Source of the DNA: Trogon surrucura
Lineage: Eukaryota; Chordata; Aves; Trogoniformes; Trogonidae
Direction: 5' to 3'
NCBI GenBank assembly: GCA_020746105.1
Contig: CM036618.1
Location: 111,669,308 to 111,733,307 of the forward strand
Length of the DNA stretch: 64,000 bases
This document shows, one piece after another, positions 50,104-62,333 of this stretch. The notes beneath the pieces were generated by a model. That model had not been told where the DNA came from. It worked only from the letters and a program-made list of their open reading frames with translations, and searched no databases. A program made the translations under genes and the position numbers. How positions within the stretch are numbered: position 1 is the first letter of the stretch; every line of letters starts with the position of its first letter.

Positions 50104-52580
50104 ATCTATTTAGTTAAACACAAATGTTACTAAATTCTACCAAGACTGTAAATTATGCAGTTATTTTGTAATGGTCCTGAGGATAATTGTTTTTCACACA
50201 AGTATTAGAATTCCATCAGGAGTCTCCTGTTTACAAGATGACTTATTGAAAAATTCACTTCAAGGCTAGGTGAATTCCAACTAGTTAGAAGTAACTTACA
50301 AGAAACTACAGCTCTAGTGCTGGGTTGGAAAAGTTGCAGATTACTACACACCTCCTAAAACTCCTCTTAAGGAGGCTCTGCCTTACCCATTTTAATTCCA
50401 GTAGGAAACATGATTCTGAGAAACATAGTTTGAATTCAAAATCAAACTACTCCAATCCTGGAATGCTATAGCATGGTTGCTACTTCTGAGTAGGAATGTA
50501 CACAATTACTCAGATTTTAACACCTTGCCAAGAAATTTCTCCCTGAAACACACTTCAGTCAGTCTATAGTAAGTAGAAGGGAAGGAAAATAATTGCAACC
50601 ATTCAGAAAGTTTTACCCCACACATTTTGTCTGACACCAAGAAAACCACAGGATTTCAATGAAGTTGATATACTCTTAAATTCCCAGACCTCTAAGTTTA
50701 GTTTCCACTAAATTAAAAATATTATTTCTGCTAAATTTAGTTTATATTTAAACCAAGAAAGGTTTTTTTCCCCCTAGGTTAGGTGCTTTTAAGTTCATCT
50801 TTAAACAATGACATGAAGTAATTTTATTTATGGTTTTTGTCCACAAGTTCTTCGCAAGACAAGTTGAAGTCTCTTCACTGAAAGGAGATCTATTTCTTCT
50901 ATTGCAAACTTCATATTTGGATCATCATTCTTCTCAATTAGAAAAAAATTAAAGCCATAGTAGTCCAAAACTAGGACCAAGTCTCAAAATGTGGTTTACC
51001 AAGTATATTCTACCTTGTTTAAAGTGCCAAGGAAAAAAAACAGCAAGTAGTAAAGATATCCATATCAGGAAAGAACCTATTTACATTAACAAGATATTCA
51101 CAACCCACATGTAAGTAAAATGTCCAAGTAATACCAGTGTCCATGACACACATACAAGAACAGGGATACACATTATGTAATCTTAAGTTTAAAAAAAAAA
51201 AAAAAAAAATCACCGTTGCTGCCTGTTTTTTAAGATGTCCTTTACTACCACTCTGTGAGGAGAAAAAAAAAAGAAAAACACTATGGTTCACTGTAGATCA
51301 GAAGTTATTTTCTGACATCTAAAATGCAGGAATCTACAGGACACCTGAGAGGCATAAGTCTGCACTGGCTCTTTCCTGTTTTCTTTTTCATTAACTTCAG
51401 CAAAGACTTTTTGACAATGATCAAATATAATATCCGGTCAACCATTTGCTCTCTCCTTTCCAGAAATCTGTTGAGAATATTTTCTTATTCATTCTCCATT
51501 TCTCAGCTTCCCAATGGAGGTATTCTGCCAAAGCACCAAGATAATGACATCGTCAAGAGGAGAACAAAAGAGGTCAAAAGCAACAAAAAGATCAAGCGCG
51601 CACCAACACACAAGCAATCAGTAGGATTCCACAACAGTACAGAATAACGAGATATAAAATGAGCTGCTTGGGCTCTCTCATATTAAGAAGAGAAAAGGAG
51701 TTCTTCTCTTTGAAGAATTTAACAGGTAAGAGCTACAGCGAACAGTTTAAGGAAAAGACATCTCAGACATCCATCAAGCATGGCGGGGAAACTCTCGTGG
51801 CAATACTTCAGATACTCATCATCAGCCCAGATACACGCCCAACACACCAAAACCAGTTCAGAGGCTGACAGCAGCAATGAGTGTTGAGCCTAAAGGTGCA
51901 CGAAAACTCAGCATCCCTCGGAGTAAAGTGAAATAAAGGAAATATCAGTACTCAAATATAAATATCAACAATCAAATACTGGCAGAGCAGTGCTTCCACA
52001 CAACCTCATCTTTTTAACATCCAGCAATTTCAAAACTGGACTGATGCTCATTAATAATACTGTCATTTTTCATAAACGTAGACAAAACTTTATGTTCAAG
52101 AACTTCATAAGCACTTCACAAGCTAATCTGTGATCTTGACAGTACCAAGTCTCATTGTTTACCCAAAAAGATAATTCCTTTCGTTTTGAGCTTTTACCTT
52201 GGTTTTCTTTTGATGTCCTTTACTACTTTTTCCTATAAGAATTAGAAGCCAGACAATACCTCATGTCCTTTTTCTGCATTTTATTTAACTCTGAATATCT
52301 GAGGTGACACATTAAACTACATTTCACACTAATGCTCATGCCATATGTAGAATCTTACACAGTTGCATGACTTGGTTTCTTGCTTTGTTCTTTACTCCCC
52401 ACACAACTGCCAAAAACTATTTATAGGGTTTGTGCTCTTTTCAGGCTAGCTGAACTTCGACTGTATATTAACTGTGCCTCCAAGCAAGTTTAACAGAGTA
52501 AGACCCACTTTCCCTGACGGGCAAAACCCAATTCAGAATCAGTCTGCCTACCGGCACAGTTCTACCATTCATTGCCACCT

Positions 52581-52614
52581 CTTGCCATCTATGTTTTCTT
52601 GCCATCTATGTTTT
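52581..52614. repeat. Exact 17-base tandem duplication
   Basis: CTTGCCATCTATGTTTT occurs twice head to tail, followed by CTTGCT, the start of a third. No spacer and no differences, so the duplication is recent. Confidence 0.95.
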
Positions 52615-55600
52615 CTTGCTACCTGCCATTGGTTTCAACTACCTCTTTGATGTCCATTGACGAAGCACCAAACTACCTATCTCAGCTTTAGTTTTCACTA
52701 TCTGAAGTAATTTGTGACACCAGCAAGGTTTATCTGTCTTATTATTTCTCCCTTCCCTTCTGATAGTTTATGACATTGGCAAGCATAATGAAACCACAAC
52801 GGTGTGTGTAGTTCATTGTCACCACAAGGTATTTCTTTCTACTGCCTACTTTCTCTATTCTGACCAGTTACTGCACTAAAAAAAAAGTTTTTCAAAAAGA
52901 TTGAACTACAAGGATTTTGTTTTTAAATGGTAATTTGCAGCATCAACTGGATTACCTGTACTGCACACTCAGCAACATCTGAATACTCTGAAACACGGCA
53001 GGATACTCTATTAAAAGAATAGACAATTAATATATTTTTACCTTAATCCTAAACTGATTTATCCCATTATTATTACTGGATGTTATCCAATTCACCTACA
53101 CTGGAGTGAGCGTATTGAAAAAGATTGCCTCTAATCCTCCCAGACTTTGCAGAAGACGGGAAAATAAAACAAAAGTCAGCAAATTTTCAAATCGGGAGTA
53201 GAATTCAAAAGGAAATAGCAATCAGACTTCAATGAAAACTGGTATTAAGAATTTGTTTTCATTCATTAGTATCAGTGACTAGAGCAGCCTAAACAATATA
53301 ACCCCTTCACAGTCACACCGAAATCAGAACAGCAAGTCATGCAAACTACCATAACTCCAACTCGGAAACAAGCAGAGCATTAGCAGATAAACAGCTACAA
53401 AGCTGTAAATCACCTATATTGATTGCATTTTGATACAGAATTTAAGTATGCTTATGATTGAAAGTTCCTGTTCTATTTCAGCCGTATTAATCATTTGATG
53501 TAACTGCGCTATAAAGGAGCATGGCATGTCCACAAGTGAACGACTGCCCCATGCTTCCTGCCATGCTTTGTCCTTCCACACTGAACTAACATGGTCTGAT
53601 CTTCCAATCCAAGGAAACAGGTGTTTGGTGTCTTCAGAGTGACCCTGGAGTGAAAGAACAGCACTCAAAGCCTCTTAACTCACTGCATAGTTTAGACTTT
53701 GAGAAGGAATTTCAACTCCTTAATCAATACTAACTTATTCTAACACATAATTTCTCCCATGAATTATACGCAAAGTGTTTCTGTCACTTAGTGTTATCTG
53801 TGCTATTCTGAAGTCATATCTACCAGTGAGAGAAGAGGGTTGCAGAAACGTGGAGCTTTTGCTCTTTGGCATGGTTGAATAACTCCCTACTTAAAAATGT
53901 TGTCAACTTTTTTTCCTCAGTATGCTCAACAAATTATGAATTAAAAACCCTGAAACTCAGTTCAGGATCCACATGCTAGGTCTGAAAAACAAAATGTGTA
54001 TTGTAGACAAAAGGCTTTTCTGTGCTCTCTTTCTAAATACCATTTCGGACAGTATTTTAGTACAAGGCACTAATCTGATAACGTACCTCCAAAATCCCTT
54101 GCATCAAAAAAGGTCACGCTGGGCACCAAAACATTCCTTCAGCACAGGCAGTATGAACACCAAGGCCCAGGATTTGTGATGCCGAATACTACAAGAGAGC
54201 ACACTCCTTGCCTAGTAGGCTAACCTGTCTAAATTGCTCTCACACAAATGCTCAAGCTAAGGCTAACAAAAGAAAAAAGAGGAGAGTGACTTCTCATTTC
54301 TCCACAGAGTTTCTTGCCACAACTGCATCATTACAAGATTGAGTTGCACACACACCTTTTTCCAGGCCACACTTATTTACAAAACAGAGGGAGGAACCAC
54401 TTCAGTACCCTTGAAGAAGACTTTTCAACAGGCATCCCCCTCTCATGACTTTAGATACTCTTCACAAACAGGTATACTGCACAGCAGGTATATAGCAACA
54501 GGAAAGTGAATTTGGAGGCTAGGAGTAAAGTTAAATAGCAGAAACTAAGGGAGTATCAGCTTTAGAGGAAACAAAAAAAAGACACAAAATGCTTTTTTTA
54601 TTATTATTATTTTCACCACCCACAGACACATCACTTCTCTAGTGTTTTGATGCATTTCTACTGCATGTTGAAAAATAAATGGGGAAAAAATAGTATAACT
54701 TCACATGTAGCCTTGGTAACAGTTAAGTCAACAATGCTTTGGAAATGGGAATATCTTTCAAAGCAACTAATAATTTACCTTCTGAGTCAGATCAGGTGCA
54801 GCTAGTCTTCAGCATTCTCAGTGCTCTAAATACATTGAGCAAGAAAGAGAAAATAGTTCCCGAGAGTGACATGCACTAACAGAATCCATTCCCCAACATG
54901 CTGTCAATGCAAATGATAGCTGCTGCATATGTAGGAAAGATTTATCTTTCATAATATTACTTTTTTATTCAACTACAACTGCTCTGCAGGATTCTAGAAT
55001 ACTCTTCTTTTCTGGTGAGTCCTTGTTCCATGAAAGACTTCAAGTATGACTTGTAGAGATAAAACATTAAGAATAGCTGCTCTGAAATAAACTGAATCAC
55101 ATAGTTGTAAAACCAGAACTGGAAACGAGTAATCTCACAGAGGAACACCAATACAAGCAGACCTGGTTTAGCATAACGTTACAGCATTCCATGGATTCTT
55201 TGCAATACAGTTAAGAACTAGTTTCTGGTTTTCCCCAGGAAAGAGGAGTCCATTTACGCACTCCTCTCTCAAAGCTCTTAAGCTGTGCGTCTAAATACAA
55301 CTATAGGTACTAGAAAACCAGATAACTGCCAGTCTTCCCTAACATTGAGTATCTTGAGAAAAATTGCTAAGTAGTTCTTAAATAGGTTTAATGAACAGAC
55401 ATTCACATTTGCATATTTAATAATTTAAATTTTAAAAAAAACGACCATAAGATGGCCACCAAAAAGATTGTTCAAGTTCATTTATGAACAGGCTTACAAT
55501 TCAGTCAAAATGAAAAAAAAAAAAACACACCACATTTACTCCAACTTGCTAAAATAATTTAGTTCTGTAATGACTTGGAAAACCTCCCTGTTAAAGCCAG

Positions 55601-56325
55601 CTGTGTAGCAGTGATTTCCAGGTGTTGTTAGCCTTCAGAACTTATTACAGATGTTACAGTGACAATTCAGAATACTCAGCTTCTACCTGAGGTACTTGCA
55701 CAGATATGCCTCATTAACAGTCAACTCAAGAGCAATCAGCCATGCCTGGATCTATTGTACTTTCCTTAACATACTGTTTTACAGTATTCATACTTTTATT
55801 TTTTCCATCTTTCCTATAAATGAATAGGTTTTATCTGCTTGAACTCCAAACATTTGAAAGGATAGTCTTGCCATACACCACAGGAGAATGGAAACTGGTT
55901 TTGAACTTCGGCAATATTACAAGTCGTACTTAATGGGAGATGTTGACATTTTCCAACTAGTCTTCAATTAACTATATATGCTTTCAGCAGCTAGTTTGTT
56001 GCACTTATCTTTCAAGATATTGCCACAGAAGCTCATGGGCATAAAATCTATTCACTAACTGTAATGTGCAATTTTCTTCTTTCAAAATCTATACTTGCTG
56101 AACTGAGTTATTACCTTCCTATATTTCTTGAAAGTGAATTTTGCACAAGCTCCTTTGCCCTCATAGTCCATGTTATCTCTCTTACTTGTCATCAGGAAGG
56201 GTTCCCACTAAACTGGTTGATTTCTGTTTTCATTCCAAGAGACTGAGCTAAAGTGATCTCCCTTGAGAGCAGCTTTCAACTACATCCCTCTAAAATGTAA
56301 GAATTTCATCTTTAGAATATACACT

Positions 56326-57493
56326 TGTCGTGGTTTCACCCTGGCTGGCAGCCAGGTACCCACACAGCCACTCTCTCACTCCCTCTTCTCTGCTAGACAG
56401 GGGGAGAAAATATTTCAAAGGGCTCAAGGTTTGAGATAAGGACAGGGAGATCACTTGCATTTTCTGTCCCAGGCAAAACAGACTCAGTTTTGGGGAAATT
56501 AATTACATTTATAAAGAGAATAATTCAGAGAGGAGTAGTGAAAATTAAGAAAAAGCAAACAGATCTTAAAAGTAGAACACCTTCCCCCTATTCCTCCCTT
56601 CTTCCCAGGCTTAATCCCAGTTTCTCCACCTCCTCCCCCCAAGCAGTGCAGGGGGACAAGGAATGGGGGTTACGGTCAGTTCATCCAATGTTGGTTCCAC
56701 CACTTCTTCACTCCAGGGGAGGACTCTTCACTCTTCCCCAGGGCCACTGTGGGGTCCCTCTCACGGGAGACAAGCTTCATGCTCTCTTCTCTGGTGTGAG
56801 TCGTCCCACGAAGGGCAATTCATCACAAACTGCCCAACGTGAGACACCTCACGAGGGGCAGCCCACCCCTCGTGAGTCTGAGGCGCAGTCTGTCAGGGGA
56901 AACTGCTCCAGCGTGAGTCCCCTGCAGCATCACGAAAGTCCCACCGGCCAACCTGCTCCAGTGTGGGCATTCACTCTTCCATGGGCTACAGGTTCCGGCA
57001 GCGACTTGCTCTGATGCTGCTTCCCACGGGCTACAGTCCCCTTCAGGCATCCACCCACATGATGTGAGGTCCTCTGCCCCATGGTGGACATCTACACCCT
57101 GCCCATGGGCTGCAGGGGGACAACCCGCTTCACCATGGTCTTCACCACAGACCCGGGGGACTCTCTGCTCCGGCGCCTGGAGCTCATCCTCCCCCCTTTC
57201 CTTCTTCACTGCCCTTGGTGTCTTCACATATTCTTACTCCTCTGTCTCTCTGCCAGTTGTTGTGTGTCACAGTTCTTTTTCCCCATTCTTAAATATGTTT
57301 TTCACAGAGGCGTTCCTCTGCTATCACCTTACTGATAGGCTCAGCCTTGGCCAGCGGCGGGTCCCTCTTTGTAGCCGGCTGGCATTGGCTCTATCAATCT
57401 TGGGGAGCTTCTAGCAGCTTCTTGCAGAAGCCACCCTGCAGCTCCCCTCCTCCCTCCCCCGCCGCCAAAATCCAGCCAGGCCAATCCAATACA
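56326..57493 (-). mobile_element. Retroviral solo LTR, family B, well preserved
   Basis: TG..CA bounded: TGTCGTGGTTTCACCCTGGC at the left end and CAATCCAATACA at the right. The flanks ACACT (56321-56325) and ACCCT (57494-57498) agree at four of five bases, a 5-base target duplication, so this is a complete solo LTR of 1168 bases. Read on the minus strand, ATATTTAAG at 57296-57288 serves as a TATA-like box. The expected polyadenylation region lies near 56520-56505, where the copy has TATAAA in place of AATAAA. The middle is built of degenerate repeats (CTCCAGCGTGAG, CCACGGGCTACAG, CATGGGCTGCAGG). It is GC-rich for this window. Same strand as NRXN1. ERVL-like by recollection; class not tested. 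Frames across it (up to 174 codons) are not genes. Confidence 0.82.
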
Positions 57494-60400
57494 ACCCTTT
57501 ATGATCACCTGCAATATTTAGTCTAGCTAACTGCTAGATAATCAGTTAGTGGGTACTATAATGAGCACTAATTTTGTAACAAACTAAAGGTGTTACGCTG
57601 CAGATTATGATCTGTTTAGACTCAAGTATCTATTTTAGAAACATTTTGCCAAAGCCACATCTGTTCACTGCATTGTGATGAGAGGGAAAGAGTTATGCTT
57701 GCTTTCCAGGTTTAAAATATACCTCACCAATGAGTATTCCTCTAGCCTGTATGTAGGTATCTTTAGCAGAACAGAATAGGATGTATTCATAAAGAAAAGC
57801 ACGCACAGAGAGGCAGGCATTTGTGGTCATCAGCCTTGACACCAGAAAGAGAAAAGTTCATTTTTCCAAGCACTTAATGTGAATTTTGGGTTTCCATCTC
57901 CTCCCCTCCATGCTTTCTGTATATCACCAATATTCTAGTACATCCTTTGTAAGGAAGAGTGCTGACACAGAAGACAAAGCAGCTTCCCAGAATGATGTTG
58001 CCATACGTAAACCTGATTATAACCCTAAGATTTATGTTTACTCTGATTTGTCTTGCTTACTGCACTTGACTGACAGAACAGCCAGAGGGCAGCTGCTACA
58101 GAAATTCACTGTGGCTATCATCAGTGGCTAATTATTTGTGTCATCAACTTAACTTTCCATGGATCTACAATCAAAAGGGGCAAGAGGCTGGACTCCACTT
58201 TGAGGAGAAGAAGAGTAATGTGCTCCTTAATACTTCCACCAACAATCCTGAGATTCTCCTCCCAACATTTCTCCTGCAATTTCTAATGTTTGTGATTTGG
58301 AAATATCAAGTGAAATAGGGGAGTCAGAAATATGTAGACAGAAACATTAAAAATCCCCACATCCATAATTTGAGTCTCTCAAAAACACTCTCTAAGAAAT
58401 GTTAACTCTATTGCCCAGCCAGGCTTCACAGCGAACACAGAAAACCAACACAACTGGTCCAGGTTTCCCCCTTTGGATCTTGTTTTTCCCTTATTTCTCA
58501 TGTTAAGCCTCCCTTGCAGAAAACGTTCATTAGTTTTCCTGAAACAAATACCTCCTGAAAATGGAGAAATGTAGAAGTTCTAAAAATACTCTTGACAATA
58601 CAACAGTTTGGCCTCAAAGTCATTGCCAACTCATTAAAAATAACTCATCAATAGATACATTCCAACCTCAGTGTAGCTGTGCATCAGGAATTAAAAGTCA
58701 ACAAGACCCTTCTTCAATAACACAATGCTAAGAATAAAAGTGTAAGGGAATGTTATAAGCATCCATCAACCACACAATTTGCAGTGGTTAGTCAATATGT
58801 CATTTAAAAACATGGCAGAGAACAGCCAGTCTTTAATGCAAGAATACTTCCAGCAGCTACATGGTAAGCATACCAACCATGGACCCGAAAGAGCAGTGAG
58901 TCTTTGAAAAAGCTCCATGTCTGATCCAGTTAAGATCAGTATTTTCTTTCCTAGCTGCAGCTGAAAACAGAATATTTCTTCATACTGATTCTGTCTGTTA
59001 ATCCCATTTGAAGACAAAGTACTAATAGTTCCAAAGAACGGTAAATTAGTTTCATATCATCTAAAAAAAAGTCAAAATAAGAGTAATATTGAACAGGTTG
59101 CCAAGTAAATTCAAGTTCTGCTACTTATTGCCTTTATTATGATAAAGCCATTAAGCATTTTTCTATATTAGTAGTTTAGCACAGTTTTTATAAGCTATTC
59201 TAGAGTGTTTTCTACATTGTTTTAACGCAATAATATTTTTTAAGAGGGAGGATATTTTTTTCTGATCTAGACATGTTTTTATCCTGCTCACAGCTGTAGC
59301 ATTTCTGAATTTGGGAAATAAGCAACTGGAAAGCTTTCTATGAAAACATATTTTTCCTTTCAATAACAATAATAATAAAAATATACTATTGGAAAGAAGT
59401 CTATATACTGCATGACTAAACTAGTCTTTTGCCTGCAATGACAAGAACAGCTCCACAGAAATAACATTTTATAAATAGAAAGTAAAGGAATACTGAGAAA
59501 CATCCTTAATAAGTCTTGCTTCTAACATCATATTCTGGCATTTAGCCTCTCTGAGATATGTAGGAAACAGCTTTAGCAACGCCTTTTCACAGGACAGAAT
59601 GAGAAAGCAGATGCCCAGCTTCACTGCACTCACTGCTAGATCAGAACTGCAGAGGGTGCATTTTTTCCAGGGATTTTTCAGTTTAAAAAAAAAAAAAAAA
59701 AAGTGAAGACTAATGCTTTTGGTTCTTAAAAAAAAAAAAAATGCATAATTTAATCAGAAGGAGACAGATGGTTTCATCCCTTACTTTAAAAATAATTAAC
59801 AGAAATAGTTCAGAACATAGGTCCCGAGAATCAAATATCTAGGAAAACTAGAACTGATTACATCTTCGCAGTTTGCTCAATGCAGGACTTCTCAAACACC
59901 TATTGTTTAGCAAAATTAAAAAGTAAACAAAAATTCATTTCCTTTATGCCTACAGAATAGAGGAGCATATGACCAAGCTGTAAATACATATGTAGTATTT
60001 AACTTAATTAAATCAGAATTTTAGTTTGAGGATTTCTTGAACTATCTGGAGAACTTTGAAAGACTTTTATGGAATATTAAATACACTGAATTTTTGTTGC
60101 TCTTAAGGAACTATGGCAGCATAAATAGAAGCAATCATGAACAGAAATCTCAAGATTATATTTGAAAACTAATGCATCTCTAAAGGTGGAAAGTGGAAGA
60201 TGTAAAGATGGAAGAAAAGCCACATTCACTTTTCTCAGTTTGGCTGAGGAACTGCTTGCAAAATTACAATCCTTCTACAAAATACTCTGGTATTAGAGAC
60301 CCTGAGGTTTTAAAAAAAACCAAACAAACAAACCCACACATACCAAAAAAATCACAAAAAAACCCCACTACAAAAACCAACAAACGTATTTGCCTTAAGA

Positions 60401-61865
60401 CTACATGACCATGCATGCAGAAAGAGAACTCCATGTTCTGCAACACAAACTGGTCACATCTGCTGGTCCGTCTTACAGAAGTGAGCGCAGCCCAGTTAGA
60501 AACTCCCTTGCTCCTAGCACCAAGTTTCAGAGAGATGCATGATTACAGCTCCAGAGTAGGTCAGTTCCACAAACTTAAGCTTTCTATTTTGCATGCTGCT
60601 TGTTTTTATTAACGTGTTCCATCTTGTTATGGCAAAGAGAGCGTTCTAAGTCCCAGATTCCACAAAAGGAAGAAACAAATCATCTTGCTGACAAGCCTGA
60701 CTGCAGCACTGCAAAGCTTACGAGGATAGGAGTGAATTAATCACGCAGAGATCCATGCTGTTATGGCTAGAAGCTTTTGGTACCCAAGGTGGCTCAATTA
60801 CAACCAGTTAGATCATCTCCGTACTACATTCTGTTCTGAAACACAAGCATGCCAAGACACAGCAAAGAAGTTTCTTATACAGTAAGGAACCATAAAAGGA
60901 TGTAAAGACATGAAACTACTCGGATCAACAGCAAAGCTTAGAAATGACCTGAGAGACACAAAGTCTCCCAGCAATACAAACTGATCTGCTATGTAAGGCA
61001 TTTTGTGTATCTAAGCCAGCTGCTGTACTCTGGAGCAATCACAGCTTTTACAGATATGAGTACAAACTCATCACCTTGAAGAAAATTCTCTCTCTTTCTG
61101 CATCTACTTATAAAACCACCACATACTTCTGTAAAAGCTTCAAACAAAGGAGCACAATGCAAGTGGCACAAAAGGAAGAAAGGAGAGACATGCTCACTGT
61201 TAGAGATTAATAAGCTGCTGAAGACTTGACCTCTAAAAACACCCTCAGATTGAAAGCCCTCCAATTTCAAGAAAATAACGGTATTTCGAGAAAAATAATG
61301 AGAAATATGGATGATCGTCCATCACAAGGCTGATCATTAAATTCTGCATTCTGTAAGGCTACTTGTTTTTTGCCCTTACCTGTGGACTTAAACACCTTCC
61401 AATTTAAACTTGACAAGTGATCCCTCAGCTAAAAAGTTATTCTGGCATCTGTCATACTCAAGTTAATTTCCATAAAGGCATCAGAAATGTGCAATTTAAA
61501 CACCACAACAAAGCATAACTGTTTCATTACAGAAAGGAAAAAAGTTAGTTCTATACCAGCTGAAAGCAGGACAAAAAGCAACTTGTAATTTTAATGAGGC
61601 TGTATAAAGACAGTATAGTGAGATGAAAGCAACTACCAAGTCTGCTTAAGGAAGCCATTCTGTATGTAAAAAAACAAAACCAGGTGTCAAATACGAAGCA
61701 CAGTACTTAGTGGAAACCTGGGAAGTACAGGAATGATGTCTAGCAGGGGTATAAGGAGGTGGGAGAGGAAAGCAAGACAAACTTTAAAAAAAAATTAAAA
61801 AAAAGGATTATGCTAATAGTAGTGGGCAACATGACATCGGTTTTGCTGCTTAATCGTCTCTGGAA
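57494..61865. other. Unique AT-rich intron with simple tracts
   Basis: No gene or dated repeat recognised. Runs of A at 59685-59702 and 59728-59741; A/C tract at about 60308-60390. Confidence 0.55.
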
Positions 61866-62333
61866 ATCATAAAACAGTTTTGGTTGGAAGGTACCTTTGA
61901 AGTCCAATCTCCCTTCCACTAGATCAGGTTGCTCAAAGCCCCATCCAGCCTAATCTTGCACACTTCTGGTGATGGAGCATTCACATATTCTTTGAGTAAT
62001 CTGTAACAGTGCTTCAACACCCTCATAATAAAAAATTTCTTCCTTATATTCAGTCTAAACCTACCCTCTTTGAGTTCTAAGACCACTGCCCCTTGTCCTG
62101 GCACTACAGGCTTTGGTAAAAAGCACTTCTTAATCTTTCTTATTAGCCCCCTTTACATACAGAAAGGTCACAGCAAGGTGTCCCCAGAGCATTCTCTTCT
62201 CTAGGCTGAACAATCCCAACACTCTCAGCCTTTTTTTTCATAGGAGAGATGTTCCTCTAATCACTTTCGTGGCCCTCCCCTGGACTGGTTCCAACTACGT
62301 CCTTCTTGTACTAGGGACCCCAAGAGTGGGGTC
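61866..62333 (-). mobile_element. Old CR1 LINE 3' end, minus strand
   Basis: ATCATAAAACAGTTTTGGTT then GGAAGGTACCTTTGAAGTCC, ATCAGGTTGCTCAAAGCCCC, CATAATAAAAAATTTCTTCC and CTGCCCCTTGTCCTGGCACT, to CCCCTGGACTGGTTCCAACT and GGGACCCCAAGAGTGGGG. Many changes and broken frames mark it as older than the other minus-strand copies and from another subfamily. Confidence 0.9.

Larger units (their letters stand above)
46863..56325. other. Long unique AT-rich intron with simple tracts
   Basis: No gene or dated repeat recognised over 9.4 kb. It holds an A/C tract at 48053-48122, a T/G tract joined to a CA microsatellite at 50010-50099, a run of A at 51191-51209, a 17-base tandem duplication at 52581-52614 and TTA repeats at 54599-54611. 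Open frames such as 47001-47372 (123 codons) and 51324-51647 (107 codons) are not recognised. Confidence 0.55.

Noticed and set aside
56490..57014. 174-codon plus-strand frame, the longest in the window
   Set aside because: It lies wholly inside the family B LTR and reads its repeated modules; LTRs do not encode this.
2118..59710. Similar A-run contexts at 2118-2147 and 59682-59710 (TTTAAA...AAAGTGAAGA)
   Set aside because: The similarity is confined to the A-run and about eight bases after it; flanks do not align, so it is not taken as a repeat family.
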